In this document: piece after piece, positions 20,580-30,499 of the stretch
Layout of the letters: each line of letters opens with the position of its first letter
Position numbering within the stretch: the first letter of the stretch is position 1
Assembly: GCA_038049695.1 (NCBI GenBank)
Contig: CP142454.1
Coordinates: 76,753,501 to 76,817,500, forward strand
DNA: 64,000 nucleotides
Direction: 5' to 3'
From: Cinnamomum chago
Lineage: Eukaryota; Streptophyta; Magnoliopsida; Laurales; Lauraceae
Program-made: the position numbers and the translations under genes
The notes under the pieces: generated by a model
What the model was told of the DNA's origin: nothing
The model's input: the letters and a program-made list of their open reading frames with translations, nothing else
Database searches by the model: none

Positions 20580-21205
20580 CAGAAGAGTTTCCGGAGGACT
20601 GTTGCTTTAGAGCATGCTGAGTTATCTGACTTTTTCCTCTCGCAGGAGTTCATTGAGACACTCATTCAGGGATGGAGATGGAACCCTGCTCATCAGATTG
20701 GAACGAATGATCTCATACTCAGATCTTAATTTCATGAGGAACTGGTCTCTGTGAGAAGTTGCCTGTAATTTTTGAATCTCAGACAGAGCGGCCTCAGAGA
20801 CATTGAGGTATTTGATTTCATCATATTCAGCCCATAAATTAAGAAAACCTGTATAATAATCCTGGATGGAAGAAGTCCCTTGGGTATACTGAGCGATCTC
20901 CAGTTCAAGCTGGTATTGTCGGGCTGAGTTCCCTTGGTGATATTCCCACATCTCCTTAGAGGTCTTGTAAGGTTTGAGATTCAAGATATATTGGGGTTCA
21001 ACAGAACCAAGAATCCAGGTTTTTATTTTGGCATCCTTTGTATTCCAAGAGAGTATTTTTTTTTTCATCTTCCTTAGGACGTGGATCTAATCCGGAAACA
21101 AGTCCCCACATTGTCCTTTCCCTCAAGATAGACTTGAAATTGATAGGACCAAGAAGTATAATTCTTTCCATTAAATTTAATCAATGCAATGTCATGCTTT
21201 TCCAT
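20580..21205 (-). pseudogene. Copia D gag (UBN2-type)
   Basis: The minus-strand ATG at 21205 starts MEKHDIALIKFNGKNYTSW, the usual beginning of copia Gag. After a break in the T-rich tract near 21060 the frame 21068-20622 gives the Gag core (WILGSVEPQYILNLKPYKT and ELEIAQYTQGTSSIQDYYTG). It ends with a stop near 20622, after which the frame at 20579 continues. Gag forms the virus-like particle. It has two disruptions. Confidence 0.85.
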
Positions 21206-21829
21206 GGCAGTAGATGTATGAGCAAGAAAATCCAACTGTTTCTTAAAGAATGGCTAACCAGATGAGAGAAATAGTTCCAAGTGTGCAACAGAGAAGTCTA
21301 AGTTTGCAACAGAGAAATCAGAGAAGACAGATTCCAAAATCAGCACCTTTCAAGCAAAAAAAAAACCAAAAAATAGGCCCAGGCGACCAGGATTTTTCAG
21401 ATAGAAAAGGATGCAGCAACCAACTAGTGTAATATATGGTCAATCAGAGATCATAGGATGATGAGGACCACAAATTCGCACCAAACAAACCAGATTGCTC
21501 ACAAAAAGGATCAAAATCCAAAAACTTGGACGGCTGTGATGAAAAGATATAGCAGAAATTGGAATTTCTCTAGAAAGGGTAGAAAGCCTACCTCTGAGAT
21601 GCTACAAATCCTCAAAAAATGCCCACAAATACCAGAAGGAGTGGTCGACCAGATTGGTTGCAATATTCAGATGCAGTAGTGTGGATCTGGGGTGGGCCAC
21701 GTATGATCACACCTTGATCAGACCAGTGGATGAAGATTCCTTGAGTATATAAGACACTCGATGACTTCCAATGGTTGGAAGATGAAGAAGATCACTCAGA
21801 AACTCTGTATAGAGTTGTGTTTACTCAGT

Positions 21830-22143
21830 GCTCTGATACCATGTCAAAGCCAGTAGGAAGAGAGGAAGATAGAAACAATAGAAACAATAGGTTTGTGAAT
21901 TCGATGATCCCATTCAGGGCTCGCGATGATCCTTTTATAGAATATAGTTGTGCTATATATGTTACATAATTGTAGCAATCACTAGATTATGGCAAATCTA
22001 ATCTAATCATAATCTAAATTACATCTAATATGGCAACAATATAAATTACATATCTGTACATGTGAAGTAAATTATCTCCCAAGTTTGGGCTTTATTTGTC
22101 ATGGGCTGACCCACTGACCCATTTAGCACTAACCCATTTAACA
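21830..22143 (-). repeat. 5' LTR of copia D (21842-22143) with primer site 21830-21841
   Basis: GCTCTGATACCA abuts the LTR. On the minus strand this is TGGTATCAGAGC, complementary to initiator-Met tRNA. The LTR differs from the left copy by a 2-bp insertion, a 3-bp deletion and a few substitutions. Confidence 0.95.
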
Positions 22144-22286
22144 CTTCGAACTCACCAATCAGAGACGACCTTAGCCCAGACCCAGCAGGATACGCTCAGG
22201 ATCCATATGACTATGGTTCGTTGCACCTTAATGACATTCCAGCAGGAGTCCATGGAGGCAGGGAAGATCTCGACGTAGCCTACTAA
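22144..22286 (+). pseudogene. Unrecognised ORF, 3' part after copia D
   Basis: Directly after the copia D right LTR an open frame gives DDLSPDPAGYAQDPYDYG, then LHLNDIPAGVHGGREDLDVA, and stops at 22284-22286. Its acidic, Pro/Tyr-rich tail reads as the C-terminus of the ORF that stops at 16717. A second short frame (ALFEEMLRRNQLIGLGHL) runs from about 22290. Continuity across the insertion is my inference from the near-perfect target duplication. Confidence 0.45.
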
Positions 22287-22479
22287 TTGATAGCCCTCTT
22301 CGAGGAAATGCTTCGTCGAAATCAACTCATAGGCCTAGGTCATCTAACCTGGTCAAAGCCAGTCCGACTCACCGTCCCAGGGCCAAGAAAGTAAAAGACC
22401 CTATATTGATGACGTGGAAAGGAATCAAATGTCCCCTCATCTCACCAGTAAAGATGAATTCAATCCCGAAGGGCATAAT

Positions 22480-23745
22480 GGTTGCAAGCTATCATAGGTC
22501 CATTCTCTACCACTCAAAAAGATTCCCCATCACTCCACCACGCACCAACTATATACCTTGTCATAATTGCAAGTTGTCTGTCATAAAGCCCATTCTCCAC
22601 CACTCAAAAAGATTCCCAATCACTTCACCATCCACCAGCTGTACTCCTTCATAATGACCCATCCACAACACGGGCTTATGCCAAGGTACAATCTGTACTC
22701 CTTCATAATGACCCATCCACGACACCACCCACTAGCTAGTGGGAGGAGAACGGGCTTATGTCAAGGTACAATTGTGACGGGCTTATGACAAGGTACAGTT
22801 TTGATGGGCTTATCACAAGGTACCTTGCAATGTGGATGGGTCATTATGACGGAGTACAACTGGTGGGTGGTGATGTAGATAGGTCATTATGATAAGGTAC
22901 AGTTGTTGGATGGTGACTTTGCTACGCGGTGCCTTGCGGGCTGCGCCCTTCCAGTGCCGAACCCATGATGCAAAGCAGTCCTTCCTTCCACCCCTGCGGC
23001 GGCGACAGTTGGTGCGTAGTGAAGTGACGAGGAATCTTTTTGAGTGGTGGAGAATGGGCTTATGACAAGGTACAACATGCAATTATGACAAGCTGTCATA
23101 AATTTATTCCCCACCATTCAAAAAGATTCCCCATCACTTCACCATCCACCGACTATACCTTCATGATGACCCATCTACATCACCACCCATCAATTGTACT
23201 CCGTCATAATGACCATCCACATCACCACCCACCAGCTAGTGGGTGGAGAATGGGCTTATGACAAAGTACAATTGTGATGGGCTTATCACAAGGTACCTTC
23301 CGATGTGGATGGGCCATTATGACAGTACAACTGGTGGGTGGTGATGTACATGGGTCAGTATGACAAGGTACAGTTGGTGAATGGTGAAGCGATGGCGACT
23401 TCGCTACGCGGTGCCTTACGGGCTTGCACCCATCCAGCGTCGGACCTGTGATGCAAAACAGTCCTTCCTTCCCCCTGCGGCAACGACAGTTGGTGGGTGG
23501 TGAAGTGATGGGGAATCTTTTTAAGTGATGGAGAATTGGCTTATGACAAGGTACAACTTGCAATTATTACAAGCTCCATCATAATGACCCATCCACATGG
23601 GCTTATGACAAGGTACAATTGTGATGGGCTTATCACAAGGTACCTTAAGATGATGTGGATGGGTCATTATGACGGTCCAGGCTCGTGGGTGATGTAGACG
23701 GGTCATTATGACAAGGTATAGTTGGTGGATGGTGAAGTGATGGTG
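22480..23745. repeat. Repetitive, partly palindromic leader-like region
   Basis: Three imperfect tandem units begin with GATGGGCTTATCACAAGGTA at about 22803, 23275 and 23624. Within them, phrases such as GTCATAATGACCCATCCAC recur in both orientations (for example TGGATGGGTCATTATGAC), so the single strand could fold into long hairpins. G/C-rich blocks containing GCAAAGCAGTCCTTCCTTCC recur near 22970, 23455 and 23805. The short ORFs in all frames have low-complexity His/Pro products and are not credible proteins. Confidence 0.7.
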
Positions 23746-23746
23746 A

Positions 23747-23887
23747 CTTCGCTGCGTGGTGCTTTGCAGGCTGCACCCTTTCTGTGTCGGACCCGTGATG
23801 CAAAGCAGTCCTTCCTTCCCCCCTACGGCGGCACGGGGGCAAGCCGGGGGTAGACGACGCAGCGAACGAGGCCTGGCTCTGATACCA
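23747..23887 (-). other. Primer binding site and proximal leader of a retroelement/pararetrovirus
   Basis: GGCTCTGATACCA at 23875-23887 is TGGTATCAGAGCC on the minus strand. It is followed on that strand by a G/C-rich leader that is repeated at 15778-15912. On the upstream side lie about 500 bp and then the triplicated TATA region. Confidence 0.65.
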
Positions 23888-24399
23888 GAAGAAAGCTAGG
23901 AGTTTGATAGGAATGCCAAGAGAGAAACCCTAAAACTACTAGTGACTGAGAAGGATTCTAAGAAAGGAGAGTTTGGTAAGGTGAGAGATAGAGGCCTTCA
24001 GGTTCAACCTCCCTAGTTGCTTTTGTAGCCTCCTGTATGCTAGGGTCTACCTTGCTTCCACTCTGGTTTTAGGGTTCTGCCATTGGCTATCGCTGGAGAG
24101 CATGCATCATGGTCTCATCTTCGGATTACTCTATTCACTCGGCAAATGGTCCAAGATGCCTCTCGCCTAAACGTTGACATGCTAATGGCAACATGACAAG
24201 TATTGTCATGAAAGCGTCTTTGGTCCTCACTACGGCCATTCATCATAACAATCCATGTTGCTCTGAAAGAGAATTTCTGTAAAAAGAACAGAGAACAACG
24301 AATTTAAACATAAAGAAACTTTATAAAAAACAACATAGGGGAGGCATCCCCTCAGGCTACTCCGGGAGGTTAGCCTGCCATACCTTAGGGTCTTTACAA
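23888..24399. other. Non-coding transcript-leader region, minus strand
   Basis: No ORF of note. On the minus strand this segment lies between the triplicated promoter and the primer site, the place of the R region and first part of the leader. Confidence 0.4.
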
Positions 24400-24858
24400 G
24401 CTACAGTGGTGGAAGCAACAGATATCTTAAAACAAAGGAGAAGGGATCCTTATATAGAGTGCGGACCCCAAATTTTACAAACTCAAAATAATTAACAGAT
24501 AGAGCCCAAATATGTCCGGACGGGTCCTCTGGCCTACATTAACGTGGGCGGTGCTACAGTGGTGGAAGCAACAGCTATCTTAAAACAAAGGAGAAGGGAT
24601 CCTTATATAGAGTGCGGACCCCAAATTTTACAAACTCAAAATAATTAGCAGATAGAGCCCAAATATGTCCGGACGGGTCCTCTGGCCTACATTAACGTGG
24701 GCGGTGCTACAGTGGTGGAAGCAACAGCTATCTTAAAACAAAGGAGAAGGGATCCTTATATAGAGTGCGGACCCCAAATTTTACAAACTCAAAATAATTA
24801 ACAGATAGAGCCCAAATATGTCCGGACGGGTCCTCTGGCCTACATTAACGTGGGCGGT
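24400..24858 (-). promoter_or_regulatory. Three tandem copies of a 153-bp pararetrovirus-like promoter
   Basis: Units start at 24400, 24553 and 24706 and are nearly identical. On the minus strand each holds TTTGGGGTCCGCACTCTATA followed by TAAGG, the same core as the caulimovirid promoters at 2430 and 3317. Each unit therefore has its own TATA box. The block ends abruptly at 24858, where hAT-2 sequence begins. Confidence 0.65.
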
Positions 24859-25456
24859 GCTACTTTTTAAGAGACTAGTCAATTCCTTAGTGTGCTGGGC
24901 TCTCGTAGATTGCCGTTTCTGCCGACGGTGTCCTCTTGCTTTAGTGCTCTGGTGACGTGACGCCTTCAGATTTGCTTTGCTTCTGTTTTTTCACTAAGCG
25001 AGTGGGTGCTGCTGACTCTGCTTCTTTTCTTTTCCGTAAAAGAGCAAAAAGATGTCCACGTGAAATGGTGCCGATACGATCATAACAGCTTGCTGGGCTA
25101 TAGTTGGATCTGAGAGGCCCAAGGATGTCCATTGTAGCATCAGAATAGGCTTTTAGTGCAAGTCGACATTGGACTAAAAAAGCATGTTCTAATGCTACAA
25201 TGGACATTGGAATTGTTAGTAGATCACGAGCCATGGCGAATAACACAGGAATTCTGCTTTCATATGATTTCCACCAGGCTAAAATGTCAAAACCTGTTTT
25301 GATGCTACAGAAGACAATGGAATTGTCAGTAGATCACAAGCCATGGCGGATAACATAGGAAATCTACTTTTATATGCTTTCCACCATAAAAACCAGATGC
25401 ATCCTGCATCTCCAATAAACCTGTGTTAAAATATGAGGATAACTCTATCACAACAT
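24859..25456 (-). pseudogene. hAT-2 transposase, C-terminal dimerisation domain
   Basis: Minus strand. FDILAWWKSYESRIPVLFAM followed by ARDLLTIPMSIVALEHAF is the hAT dimerisation domain of Ac-like transposases, needed for the active multimer; the frame runs 25246-24941. The usual Ser in the final ASE(Q/R)xFS motif is altered (ALEHAFLV). The segment around 25196-25290 is duplicated imperfectly at 25300-25390. Upstream coding sequence continues on the far side of copia A, at 41643. No terminal inverted repeat was found on this side, so the 3' end looks truncated. Confidence 0.85.
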
Positions 25457-25743
25457 TGTTAATGATGCTTGTACCAAGCCAGAAGCACACGAGAGATTAC
25501 AGAAGCATTCAAGAGAGAGACAAGTTGCAATAGAATGCGTGAGTTTTGTATTGACTGTCGATCCATATATAACACAGTATGGAGAGATTAGTGGATCTAA
25601 TTACATGATTACAAGTATAGATAAGGAAGCTAATATCTATCTAGTATCTATTTGACAACTCATACAATCTTTTAGATTTGTGGGCTGTTAGATACATGGG
25701 TTGAGGGCTAACCCATTAGGTCTAGCTGACCTATTTCTTTACA
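25457..25743 (-). repeat. 3' LTR of copia A
   Basis: 287 bp, TG...CA. It is followed at 25744 by CCCCCTCTCAAGC, the complement of the polypurine tract. Confidence 0.93.
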
Positions 25744-26101
25744 CCCCCTCTCAAGCTTTGGATGGAAGAAAGTGACCATCGAGAGCTTGGAAACTAGCTC
25801 CGAAAAACAAGAGGTGGAGTGGCTTTTGGTGAAAAAAATTGCTATCTGAGCAGTTGATGATATCTGAAAAAGCTTTATAGTACCACTCTGAACATGTTGA
25901 CGAATGAAATGACAATCAACTTTAAGATGTTTGGATCGTTCATGGAAGGCATCATTTGTTGCCAGTTTTTGTGCACTTTCACTGTCCGTAAAGAGGGGCA
26001 GATTTAGGAACTAGAACTCCTAAATCCCGAAGTAACCAGCGAAGCCAAATAATGTCAGTAGTAGTCTCAATAAAGCACAATATTTAGCTTCAATGGAAGA
26101 C
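25744..26101 (-). pseudogene. Copia A RNase H, terminal part
   Basis: The minus-strand sequence, in shifting frames, gives the end of copia RNase H (SSIEAKYCALLRLLLTLFGF corresponds to SSTEAEYRALxxxxxDIxWL). It is separated from the earlier part of the domain at 35884-36002 by the hAT-1 insertion. Several stops are present. Confidence 0.75.
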
Positions 26102-26109
26102 CATGAGAC

Positions 26110-26330
26110 CAAAGATGAAAATAGCGGTAGCGGCGGGCCCCAAACTGTTACGAAGCGGGCGATACGTAGCGTAGCAGCGTAACGGTGCGATTTGAAAAAA
26201 TCGCCAAAAAAATCTAAATTTTTTCCAGAAAATCCAGAAAATTGTAAAATGAAAGAAAATGTGGTTCTTTTGCAAAAGTAAGAAAAGGGGGCGTAGCGGT
26301 ACCCTCAATATATGAGGTCCTGTATCGTTG
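26110..26330. repeat. hAT-1 left terminal and subterminal repeats
   Basis: The terminal repeat starts at 26110. Motifs GCGGTAGCGGC, GATACGTAGCGTAGCAGCG and GGGGCGTAGCGG follow within 200 bp. The matching right end is at 35740-35875 (CCGCTATGTGGC, GGCCGCTACAC, GGGCCGCTACGTAGCG). Confidence 0.85.
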
Positions 26331-27028
26331 TATAAATAGAAAATAATAGTAATGATTAGTTTTTTCACATGTATTCATGTTTCTTAGTCATGCTAACTTA
26401 AAAAGTAATGGAAAGCTCATAAAAAAAAAATAGAACATGAAATAAAGACATAAGAATTAAGAAGACTTAAGAGTTAGGTCATTACTCATTAGTGAACATT
26501 GAACAATCAAATATCAATACTTCAACATTCAAGGTTCAAATTCAATCAAGTGAATGAACTATGAAGTGATCAACAATCAACATTCAACACCAATTTAGAA
26601 ATGACAAAGAGAGTAGAGAGTTAGTGAAGGAAATAGGAATACCTTAATCACCACCAAAAGGAATGTCTACCAAGATTCAAGGGGCTATGGTTATCCTCAT
26701 CCCCATCAGTGTTATCATTTCTATTGGCACCATATTGAATTTGATATTGATGAGCATTGGGATCCACAAATTCAAAGAAGGCAGCCGCACCCGCACCCGC
26801 ATCATAGGAACTTGGAGGAGGTGGAGGTGGATATCTACCATATTGCGTTTCACCATAATCACCATATGAGTAGGACCCCGAAGTTGAAGACTGTTCTTCT
26901 CCTTATTGTACTTGACCATATGGAAAATAGTCAAAATACTGTAAGCATCCTTGTCCACTGTAACTAGGGTTCCACGAATCAGTCCATGATGCTGCTTGTT
27001 GTCGTCCAACATCTCCACCCATATTTCC

Positions 27029-27994
27029 TTACTCATTACTACCTTTAGCCCCAGGTGGTGAATCTCTTCGGCGCCGTTGATAACCACGGCTTGGATCAAA
27101 TCTTCCAGATGGAGGTAACTCCTGTACTTCCTCTATAGGAATGACATCTTCATCATGTTGATAGTATTCACTAGTACCACCTGTCCCACTGTCTCCTCCT
27201 CTATCTCCTCCACCATGGCTACTCGAAGAGACTGTGGTGGAACTAGCTTTCTCAGAAGCAGGTTCTTTCCCACTCCGAGTCCTACTGGTACTGGTACCAC
27301 GGCTTGGATCAAATCTTTCAGACGGAGGTAACTCCTGTACTTCCTCTATAGGAATGACATCGTCTTCATCATGTTGATAGTATTCACTAGTACCACCTGT
27401 CCCACTGTCTCCTCCTCTATCTCCTCCACCATGGCTACTCGAAGAGACTGTGGTGGAACTAGCTTTCTCAGAAGCAGGTTCTTTCCCACTCCGAGTCCTA
27501 CTGGTACTGGTACCACGGCTTGGATCAAATCTTTCAGATGGAGGTAACTCCTGTACTTCCTCTATAGGAATGACATCGTCTTCATCATGTTGATAGTATT
27601 CACTAGTACCACCTGTCCCACTGTCTCCTCCTCTATCTCCTCCACCATGGCTACTCGAAGAGACTGTGGTGGAACTAGCTTTCTCAGAAGCAGGTTCTTT
27701 CCCACTCCGAGTCCTACTGGTACTGGTACCACGGCTTGGATCAAATCTTTCAGATGGAGGTAACTCCTGTACTTCCTCTATAGGAATGACATCGTCTTCA
27801 TCATGTTGATAGTATTCACTAGTACCACCTGTCCCACTGTCTCCTCCACCATGGCTACTCGAAGAGACTGTGGTGGAACTAGCTTTCTCAGAAGCAGGTT
27901 CTTTCCCACTCCTCCGAGTCCTATTGGTACTGGTACCTTCTCCCTGAGGTGGCTGACCTTCTGCAGGTGCCTCACCCATATCTTCATCTATCAA
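27029..27994 (-). pseudogene. hAT-1 transposase C-terminal tail with four 72-residue repeats
   Basis: An open minus-strand frame of 321 codons directly following the dimerisation domain. After a short acidic start come four copies of a unit of about 72 residues with RTRSGKEPASEKASSTTVSS, an SSHGGGDRGG stretch, SGTGGTSEYYQHDEDDVIPI and EEVQELPPSERFDPS. The first copy lacks four residues. The DNA period is 216 bp, so the frame is kept. The composition (Ser, Gly, Asp/Glu) predicts disorder. A stop follows, and an in-frame Gly/Tyr/Pro-rich tail reads on to about 26660. Family members commonly end in such low-complexity acidic or YG-rich tails; the repeat expansion is unusual. Confidence 0.85.
27065..27960. 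repeat. 216-bp tandem repeat, four copies
   Basis: GCTTGGATCAAATC marks units at about 27087, 27303, 27519 and 27735. Copies are nearly identical, with a 12-bp deletion in one and a 3-bp change in another, so the frame is never broken. Confidence 0.92.
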
Positions 27995-28620
27995 CTCTTG
28001 AACCGTTTCCTGAAACCCGGATCTGAATCTAGTAGTGGATCCTCTACCTCGGCTAGCCGTGGGAGTAAGGGATCGTCCTCTCTGAATATGTGATCCAAAT
28101 TAATAGGACAATAAGCAGGATCATCCCTTACCCTTCTCTCCCTAATTCTGTTTCTCAACTTCAGATTGTAATGACAATATACAAGCTTGTTGAGTTTCTG
28201 CATGGTAAGACGATTCCTGACCTTCGTGTGGATCAAAGAGAAAGTGCTCCAATTTCTTTCACAGTTGGAAGATGTTGTAGTTTGACTAAGGATGCGAATA
28301 GCTGCGCTCCTTAGATGTGGAGCACTCTCTCCAAAATTCATCCACCAATCAGCTAAAATGCAAAAAATAAATAAATAAAAATAAGATATTTGTAACCCTC
28401 AAGTCCTTCTAATCAATTAAGATAAATAAATCAAGATTCAAGACTATTGGGTGGGGTCTTTTGTTCATAGTCATACCAGGTGGCATCCTTCCAATCGATC
28501 GTATCACAAGAGGGTCAGCAAAGGTTCCTCTCCTTTGTGTATACATAGATATCTACAATGTGAAAATTAGATATAAGTCCGTAAACCCCTACAGCATGTA
28601 TGGCAATTGGCACTTGGCAG
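27991..28620 (-). pseudogene. hAT-1 transposase, dimerisation domain exons
   Basis: The minus-strand frame at 28341-27991 starts MNFGESAPHLRSAAIRILSQ, then TTSSNCERNWSTFSLIHTKV and RNRLTMQKLNKLVYCHYNL, the classic C-terminal dimerisation core of plant hAT transposases. A preceding piece near 28530-28470 (GTFADPLVIRSIGRMPPG) lies across a likely intron at about 28350-28460. The conserved SSNCERNWS and RNRL motifs are intact. Confidence 0.9.
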
Positions 28621-28625
28621 CATAA

Positions 28626-28840
28626 TTAAATTCTCTTAAGTAACCACCCACTCACCTCTTGTATGGTATCAAATTGATCATTTGGATTTAACAATCTCTT
28701 CAACACCTCCCGTAATCCTACCCGCAAGTCTGTATCTATTGCTTCGGTGTGTAATTGGACATTGCGATAATAGAATTTGGGATTCAAAAAATAACCTACA
28801 TTATAAATATGTAGAATCAATGTACTGTGAGCAAACAAGA
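28626..28840 (-). pseudogene. hAT-1 transposase, middle exon
   Basis: The minus-strand frame gives YFLNPKFYYRNVQLHTEAID and then EVLKRLLNPNDQFDTIQEV, the segment between the RNase H-like core and the dimerisation domain in plant hAT proteins. Flanking sequence shows intron-like A/T-rich DNA. Confidence 0.8.
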
Positions 28841-28893
28841 TAATAAATACATTAGTTAGGAAAACAAAAGAGTATCAAATTCAAAAATATATA

Positions 28894-29961
28894 TTAATTA
28901 CCTGCAGCATGCAATGGATGGTGCAACTGATCGTTCCAACGGGCATCAATAATCTTTATATATTTCTCGTGATATCTAACATTTTCCATAATGGATTGCT
29001 TTGCCCGATCCATTGCTTCATATATAAAGCCCATTGTCGGCTTGTCATCACCATCTACAAGCCGCAACACTTTAACTAAAGGCTCAAAAACCTTTAATAT
29101 CTTCCTCACTTTCTTCCAAAATTTATTGTCCCTCATAAGGTTTGGGACTTCAAACTCCAACGGGCATCAATAATCTTTATATATTTCTCGTGATATCTAA
29201 CATTTTCCATAATGGATTGCTTTGCCCGATCCATTGCTTCATATATAAAGCCCATTGTCGGCTTGTCATCACCATCTACAAGCCGCAACACTTTAACTAA
29301 ATGCTCAAAAACCTTTAATATCTTCCTCACTTTCTTCCAAAATTTATTGTCCCTCATCAGGTTTGGGACTTCAAACTCCGGACCACTAGTTGCATTGCCC
29401 CATTTCGAACGAAGCCATTCTTCTGATGCAAACATCTGAATGAGCTCCGATCTAAACCTTACAAGGCTTTCCATAGCCAGAAAATGGGTTGCAAACCTAG
29501 TTAATCCTGAATGCAGCAAGGCATGGTTATTTGTGTATCTTTTCATCAAGCTTAACACCCATGAATGATCATATATAAATCTTGTAATTACTCTACATGC
29601 CTTGATCAATGAAGCCACTTTTGTCTTCCTTCCAATCTCTTCCAAGATGAGATCTATGCAGTGTGCTGCACATGGGGTCCAGAATAAATGGGTCCTCTTA
29701 TCCATTAACTTCAAGCCTGCTGCCTTGAAATTGGCGCCATTATCTGTAACAATCTGTATAATATTAATATTACTCCTCTCCCGCACTCTTTACAACTTTA
29801 TCCATAAGAGTGTATATATATGTGGCTATTCGTCTATGTTCAGATGCATCAATGGACTTCACAAAGATGGTCCCAGCGACTAAATACACCAAAAAGTTAA
29901 TTAATTGTGTTCGGGTGCCGCTGGTCCACCCGTCACACATGATGGTAATGTAGAGGATCAA
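28894..29961 (-). pseudogene. hAT-1 transposase core (DUF659/RNase H-like), with internal duplication
   Basis: Minus strand. From about 29960: TIMCDGWTSGTRTQLINFLV and FVKSIDASEHRRIATYIYTL (DUF659-like start with a catalytic Asp), then VTDNGANFKAAGLKLMDKR, TPCAAHCIDLILEEIGRK and TRFATHFLAMESLVRFRSEL, continuing to VLRLVDGDDKPTMGFIYEAM. The CxxH motif and D-N-G are typical of the hAT catalytic core. A 221-bp segment is present twice (29382-29162 and 29161-28941), so part of the protein is repeated and its frame disturbed. Copia B splits the gene just upstream, at 30163-33698. Confidence 0.9.
28941..29382. repeat. 221-bp tandem duplication in the hAT-1 transposase gene
   Basis: GGGCATCAATAATC begins at 28941 and at 29162, and the copies are nearly identical. 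The duplicated piece covers the exon coding for KVLRLVDGDDKPTMGFIYEA. Confidence 0.92.
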
Positions 29962-30241
29962 CAGATCCTTGTATTGAAGAAGAAGAAGAAGAATAAGAGA
30001 GAAAGAAGATAAATTATGGAATCTGTCATATATATGTGGCTATTCGTCTATGTTCAGATGCATCAATGGACTTCACAAAGATGGTCCCAGCGACTAAATA
30101 CACCAAAAAGTTAATTAATTGTGTTCGGGTGCCGCTGGTCCACCCGTCACACATGATGGTAATGTAGAGGATCAACAGATCCTTGTATTGAAGAAGAAGA
30201 AGAAGAATAAGAGAGAAAGAAGATAAATTATGGAATCTGTC
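29814..30241. repeat. 214-bp tandem duplication spanning the hAT-1/copia B boundary
   Basis: Copy one covers hAT-1 coding sequence (29814-29943), the target site GGTAA (29944-29948) and the first 79 bp of the copia B LTR (29949-30027). Copy two repeats all of this at 30028-30241 and runs into the full LTR. The breakpoints share ATAT. The duplication must postdate the copia B insertion. Confidence 0.93.
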
Positions 30242-30481
30242 ATATCCCAAAGGGGGATCGACTGTTACATTTTATAGACAAGCTATTACTCATTACAGCC
30301 TATGATTGATCCTAATTACATGTGAATATAAGCAAAGAAAGAAAGAATATAAAGAGATTGATATCATACAACTGTACACTGTTGACTAAGTCTTAAAAAG
30401 ATCCCATACGTGGGTTTGAAGTTTTGGATCTCTTAGTCATGGGCCTGGGCCTTGAGAGATGGGCTTGCTTCTGTTTCTACA
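30163..30481 (-). repeat. 3' LTR of copia B
   Basis: Starts TGTAGAGGATCAAC and ends TTTCTACA. It is followed by CTCCCCCTCAAATTG, the complement of the polypurine tract. Confidence 0.95.
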
Positions 30482-30499
30482 CTCCCCCTCAAATTGATG

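Larger units (their letters stand above)
16718..22143 (-). mobile_element. Copia D: Ty1/copia retrotransposon, near full length
   Basis: A 5.4-kb element on the minus strand bounded by LTRs of 303 and 302 bp that differ at only a handful of positions, so it is fairly young. TG...CA ends are present. Flanks are CTTCC and CTTCG, a 5-bp target duplication with one mismatch. Inside, in copia order on the minus strand, are gag, zinc knuckles, protease, integrase and RT/RNase H. At least two nonsense codons (at about 19260 and 18646) plus a shift between gag and pol make it non-autonomous. It interrupts the ORF at 15957-16717 / 22144-22286. Confidence 0.95.

Noticed and set aside
22406..23842. Several His/Pro-rich ORFs
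   Set aside because: They arise from repeated leader-like DNA, in all frames and on both strands.
29949..30027. Solo LTR fragment from another copia insertion
   Set aside because: It is part of the 214-bp tandem duplication that includes the hAT-1 sequence and the GGTAA site.
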